Positions 13,103 through 15,886 of a stretch of 15,886 nucleotides of DNA are shown here, one piece after another. A program made the position numbers and the translations under genes. The stretch lies in the NCBI GenBank assembly GCA_035568175.1, contig DATMON010000002.1:1-15886 (forward strand), given 5' to 3'. The notes under the pieces were generated by a model, which worked only from the letters and a program-made list of their open reading frames with translations, had not been told where the DNA came from and searched no databases. The DNA is from AV40 sp035568175. Its GTDB lineage: Bacteria; Verrucomicrobiota; Verrucomicrobiia; Chthoniobacterales; UBA10450. Position 1 is the first letter of the stretch; each line of letters starts with the position of its first letter.

Positions 13103-14182
13103 GTGGATCGAGAGCCGCTCCTAAACATCGGTGACTATGCCAAGGCTGCGCGCGGCGCATTGGCCAGAGACGTCTGCGATTATTACGAAGGCGGAGCGCT
13201 GGATGAAATTACGCTGCGGGAGAACGTCTCCGGCTGGGAAAAACTAAAGCTTTACTACCGCGTGCTCGCTGGAGTTGGTCCGCGCGAGTTAAGCACGACC
13301 ATGCTGGGGCAGCCGGTCTCGATGCCGATTGTGATCGCGCCGACCGCCTTCCATAGACTCGCTTGCGCGGAAGGTGAGATCGCGGCGGCGAAGGCGGCCA
13401 GGGCGGCGGGGACGTTGTTCATTCTGAGTTCGCTCTCGAACACGGCAATGGAAACGGTTTTTGCGGAAGCGGCGAGCCCGCGCTGGTTCCAGCTCTATAT
13501 ATATAAGGACCGCGAGATCACGCGTGCGCTGGTGCAACGAGCAGAGGCGGCCGGCGCGGAAGCGATCGTGCTGACGGTGGATGCGCCGGGTCTGGGCACG
13601 CGGGAACGGGACTGCCGAAATAAATTTTGTTTGCCCGACGGTTTGGCGGTCGAGAATCTCGCGCCCGCGGGGAAGGGGAACATTCCAAAAGTAGCAGGCT
13701 CGGGACTGGCGGCCTATGTCCGAGACAATTTTAAATCAGACCTGGGCTTCGACGATCTTGATTGGTTATGCAGCTGCACGCGATTGCCGGTGGTGGTAAA
13801 AGGCGTCTGCCGCGGTGACGATGCGCGCCGCGTCGCAGAGCACGGCGCAAAAGCGATTGTGGTTTCTAATCACGGCGGCCGACAGCTCGACACCGCGCCC
13901 GCAACTTGTGAAGTGCTCCCATTTGTTGTCGCTGCAGTGGGCGATCGCTGCGAGATTTATGTCGATGGCGGAATTCGGCGCGGGAGCGATGTGCTCAAAG
14001 CGATCGCGCTTGGCGCACGCGCGGTGTTGGTCGGCCGTCCGATTCTGTGGGGCTTATGCGTCGCCGGTGAGCGGGGCGCACTTCAAGTACTGGAAGTTCT
14101 GCGGTGCGAACTTGATGAAGCGATGTTGCTTTGCGGTTGCACGACGCTCAGCGATATCGACGCGTCTCTGTTGCGACCGTGA
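13103..14182 (+). CDS. FMN-dependent 2-hydroxy-acid oxidase/dehydrogenase (lactate/glycolate oxidase-like)
   Basis: The protein has 359 residues from the GTG at 13103, the start that fits the family best (REPLLNIGDYAKAARGALAR at the N-terminus). An ATG at 12971 would add 44 residues with no family match. The enzyme is a TIM-barrel flavoprotein that oxidises L-2-hydroxy acids to 2-oxo acids, using oxygen or a membrane or cytochrome acceptor. Key residues can be seen: Tyr28 in DYYEGGALDE, IAPTAFHRLA for the FMN phosphate side, Tyr132/Tyr134 in FQLYIYKDRE, Asp160 in LTVDAPG, Arg167, Lys233 in VVVKGV, and catalytic His257 with Arg260 in VSNHGGRQLD. YVDGGIRRGSDVLKAIALGA and VLVGRPILWGL follow. All catalytic positions are present, so it should be active. 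Substrate (lactate, glycolate or other) cannot be decided. It is divergent from the DJ-1/PfpI-GlxA operon and may share its regulation. Confidence 0.9.
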   Translation: MDREPLLNIGDYAKAARGALARDVCDYYEGGALDEITLRENVSGWEKLKLYYRVLAGVGPRELSTTMLGQPVSMPIVIAPTAFHRLACAEGEIAAAKAARAAGTLFILSSLSNTAMETVFAEAASPRWFQLYIYKDREITRALVQRAEAAGAEAIVLTVDAPGLGTRERDCRNKFCLPDGLAVENLAPAGKGNIPKVAGSGLAAYVRDNFKSDLGFDDLDWLCSCTRLPVVVKGVCRGDDARRVAEHGAKAIVVSNHGGRQLDTAPATCEVLPFVVAAVGDRCEIYVDGGIRRGSDVLKAIALGARAVLVGRPILWGLCVAGERGALQVLEVLRCELDEAMLLCGCTTLSDIDASLLRP

Positions 14183-14191
14183 TGCCTCACA

Positions 14192-14241
14192 GTCAAAAGC
14201 TGACAGCTGAAACGCGGAAAGCTGAAACGGTTGAGCTCAAC
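14192..14241. repeat. Degenerate CTGAAANN-type tandem repeat ending in a GTTGAGCTCAAC palindrome
   Basis: Starting 10 bp after the oxidase stop codon, units GTCAAAAG, CTGACAG, CTGAAACG, CGGAAAG and CTGAAACG follow at 7-8 bp spacing. The run ends in the perfect 12-bp palindrome GTTGAGCTCAAC (14230-14241), which contains the same GTTGAG hexamer as the array at 11602-11631. Confidence 0.7.
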
Positions 14242-14283
14242 TGGGAATTGCTTTGCACCCCGCTGCGACGTCAATTCCTGATT

Positions 14284-14448
14284 ATGAAAAGATTAACGCT
14301 GCTTTTTTCTACCGCGATCGCTGCTGTGATTCTCAACTCATGCGTGTCGAACCAACCGGCGAGTTCGACAACAACGACGACGACAACCACAACTCACCAA
14401 CAAGGCACGGGGCTTCCATCCCAAACGATGGAGCGGCACGGCATGTGA
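14284..14448 (+). CDS. Small Thr-rich lipoprotein (54 aa)
   Basis: The protein has 54 residues from the ATG at 14284. MKRLTLLFSTAIAAVILNSC is a lipoprotein signal peptide with a lipobox-like LNSC, Cys20 being the acylated residue. After it come VSNQPASS, a run of nine Thr, then HQQGTGLPSQTMERHGM. The Thr codons vary (aca, acg, acc, act), so the run is not a simple DNA microsatellite and may be under protein-level selection. An in-frame upstream ATG at 14131 lies inside the oxidase gene and is rejected. No known domain; a small envelope lipoprotein is the most that can be said. There is no clear ribosome binding site. It stands alone between the oxidase and a convergent TPR gene. Confidence 0.65.
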   Translation: MKRLTLLFSTAIAAVILNSCVSNQPASSTTTTTTTTTHQQGTGLPSQTMERHGM

Positions 14449-14502
14449 AGAGCAGGTAGGAATCAGAAGTCAGGGGCGAAGCTATACGCCCGCGACGGAT
14501 CT

Positions 14503-15886
14503 TCATTTCTTTGCGCCAATAACCTTCTGCACCAGTGCGTCGAAACGCGGGTCGCCGCGAAGATCGTCGAAGAATGGATCCACTTTGATGAGAGAAATGT
14601 AGAATCCGGCATCGTCGTAGCCACGCTCCAATTCATCGATGGCGTCCGCCTTGCTGCTTAACGCCGTCAGAACAATCGCCAAACCATAGGGGGAAACGTA
14701 TTGCGATTTTGCCTGTTCCCTGATGCGGGCGAGAACCTTTCGCGCCTCGTCCGTTTTTCCCTGGCGAGCATACGCCTGGCCCAACATGGCGAGCGAGTAT
14801 TGATCATCGTTGTATAGGTCGGCTGATTTTTGAAATTCAGCGATCGCCTCGGTGAGCCTGCCCTTAAATTGCAAGGCTCCCCCGAGATAGTAATGGGCCG
14901 CCGCGAAACGCGGATCCATTTCCAAAGTCTTACGAGCCTGCGCTTCCGCTTCGTCGTAGTGGCGCGCATTAAAATAGATCCAGCAGAAATCTGCATTAAT
15001 GATCAAGGAGAGGGGATCAAGCTCGATCGCGCGTTTTCCTTCGGCAATCGCCCGACTAGACTGGCCGATTGCCATGAGCGGAAGTGCAAGCCAATGGTGC
15101 GCTGTCGCGTAATTCGGATTTAACTGAATGGCGCGCTCCAGTTCGCTAATCGCACCGTTCACGTCAAGTTCGAGGGTGGCAAGTAACCCTAATGATGCGT
15201 GGGCCTCGGCAAGCGAATCATCCAGTTCGAGCGCTTTCTTTAGAGCGGCTCTGGCGGGCAGAATTGCCTCCTTCGGAGAATGAGTGCCGTAGGCGGAAAG
15301 AAGCAGATTAGAATCGGCCACGCCGACATATGCGAGCGGGTAACCAGGATCCTTCGCAATCGCTTGATCGTAATATTCGATCGACTTGCGCAAGTCCGCC
15401 CCGGTCCGCTTCTCGGCAAAGAATCTGCCTTTGAGATAAAGCTCGTAGGCTTCCGGATTCACCGTTGGTGTTTTGGCGATCGAGCTTTTCTCAGAGCCGG
15501 TGAGTTTTGCCTGCAACGTCTCAGCGATCGTTTTTGCAATCTCGCTCTCGACCGCGAAGATGTCGGTCAGTTTGCGATCGTAGGTGTCAGCCCAAAGATG
15601 CGCGTCGGTCAGAGCGTTGATGAGCTGCACATTCACGCGCACCTGATCGCTCGCCTTCTGCACGCTGCCTTCCAAAATGTGGGCCACGCCAAGTTGCTTC
15701 GCGATCTGAGGAAGATTGTCCGGCGTGCTTTTGAAGTGTTGCGTCGATGTTCGCGAGATCACTTTAAGGTCGGCGACCTTGGCCAGGCGTGTGAGAATTT
15801 CATCCTGCACGCCTTCACAAAAGTAAGCGTTGTCCGGATCGCGACTGAGATTGTCGAACGGCAGCACCGCGATCGATTTGTTCGGA
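14503..15886 (-). CDS. TolB-like/TPR protein, C-terminal part (cut by right window edge)
   Basis: The reading frame is open to the right edge: codons before the GTG at 15867 read PNKSIA and continue the TolB-like domain, so that GTG is not the start. About 461 residues are present. The TolB-like domain comes first (IAVLPFDNLSRDPDNAYFCE, GVQDEILTRLAKVADLKVIS, VAHILEGSVQKASDQVRVNV). After a SEIAKTIAETLQAKL helix, about eight TPR units follow, with typical patterns such as AIAKDPGYPLAYVGVA, AIQLNPNYATAHHWLA, AIELDPLSLIINADF and TLEMDPRFAAAHYYLGGAL. The end VDPFFDDLRGDPRFDALVQK matches the ending of the cyclase-TPR protein (4509-6938). The N-terminal module, whether membrane hairpin, cyclase or kinase, lies outside the window. 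It is convergent with the small lipoprotein gene, with a 54-bp gap. Confidence 0.9.
   Translation of the reverse strand, partial: PNKSIAVLPFDNLSRDPDNAYFCEGVQDEILTRLAKVADLKVISRTSTQHFKSTPDNLPQIAKQLGVAHILEGSVQKASDQVRVNVQLINALTDAHLWADTYDRKLTDIFAVESEIAKTIAETLQAKLTGSEKSSIAKTPTVNPEAYELYLKGRFFAEKRTGADLRKSIEYYDQAIAKDPGYPLAYVGVADSNLLLSAYGTHSPKEAILPARAALKKALELDDSLAEAHASLGLLATLELDVNGAISELERAIQLNPNYATAHHWLALPLMAIGQSSRAIAEGKRAIELDPLSLIINADFCWIYFNARHYDEAEAQARKTLEMDPRFAAAHYYLGGALQFKGRLTEAIAEFQKSADLYNDDQYSLAMLGQAYARQGKTDEARKVLARIREQAKSQYVSPYGLAIVLTALSSKADAIDELERGYDDAGFYISLIKVDPFFDDLRGDPRFDALVQKVIGAKK

Noticed and set aside
1..15886. tRNA, rRNA, CRISPR array, prophage or integrase genes
   Set aside because: No cloverleaf-like sequence, no regularly spaced long direct repeats, and no phage or transposase proteins were found on reading both strands by eye.

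Overview
This 15.9 kb window looks like chromosomal DNA of a moderately GC-rich soil bacterium, probably of the phylum Verrucomicrobiota (Chthoniobacterales or 'Candidatus Udaeobacter'-like). That assignment is inference. It rests on several TolB-like/TPR proteins whose N-terminal module begins LEKFFTELKRRNVYKVAVAY, on short secreted proteins with an ARIGESE..I..RYGKP start, and on weak Shine-Dalgarno sequences. No rRNA, tRNA, CRISPR array or transposase gene was seen.

Layout. Positions 1-541 (minus) hold the N-terminal part of a membrane-anchored TolB-like/TPR protein that runs off the left edge. Next, all on the minus strand, come an ABC-F ATPase (759-2714), an MscS-type channel with a C-terminal cyclic-nucleotide-binding domain (2808-4346), a class III cyclase/TolB-like/TPR protein (4509-6938) and a second, longer MscS channel with a signal peptide (7060-8736). 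A divergent spacer with a perfect palindrome leads to two small plus-strand genes: a two-helix membrane peptide (8823-8978) and a secreted protein (9125-9523).

From 12893 down to 9565 lies a tight minus-strand set. It contains a small membrane protein with a CxxC, a membrane-anchored DJ-1/PfpI-YHS fusion, a GlxA-type AraC regulator with its own DJ-1/PfpI domain, a lumazine-binding-like/NTF2-fold secreted protein, and a DoxX-type membrane protein. The last two overlap by ATGA, and the regulator overlaps the gene after it. The first two genes each carry the same 35-bp dyad element exactly 26 bp upstream of the start codon, so a shared regulator is likely, the GlxA protein being the obvious candidate. 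Divergent to this set is an FMN-dependent 2-hydroxy-acid oxidase (13103-14182, plus), followed by a small Thr-rich lipoprotein (14284-14448). The window ends in the C-terminal part of a third TolB-like/TPR protein (14503-15886, minus).

Three things stand out. (1) A 54-bp REP-like double palindrome sits in frame inside the signal-peptide coding region of the lumazine-like gene. It adds exactly 18 codons and supplies the stop codon of the upstream regulator. (2) A cyclase-domain protein lies directly upstream of a cNMP-binding MscS channel, suggesting a local nucleotide-to-channel signalling pair, although the cyclase lacks the usual purine-specifying residues. (3) Degenerate 7-8 bp period tandem repeats fill several intergenic gaps.
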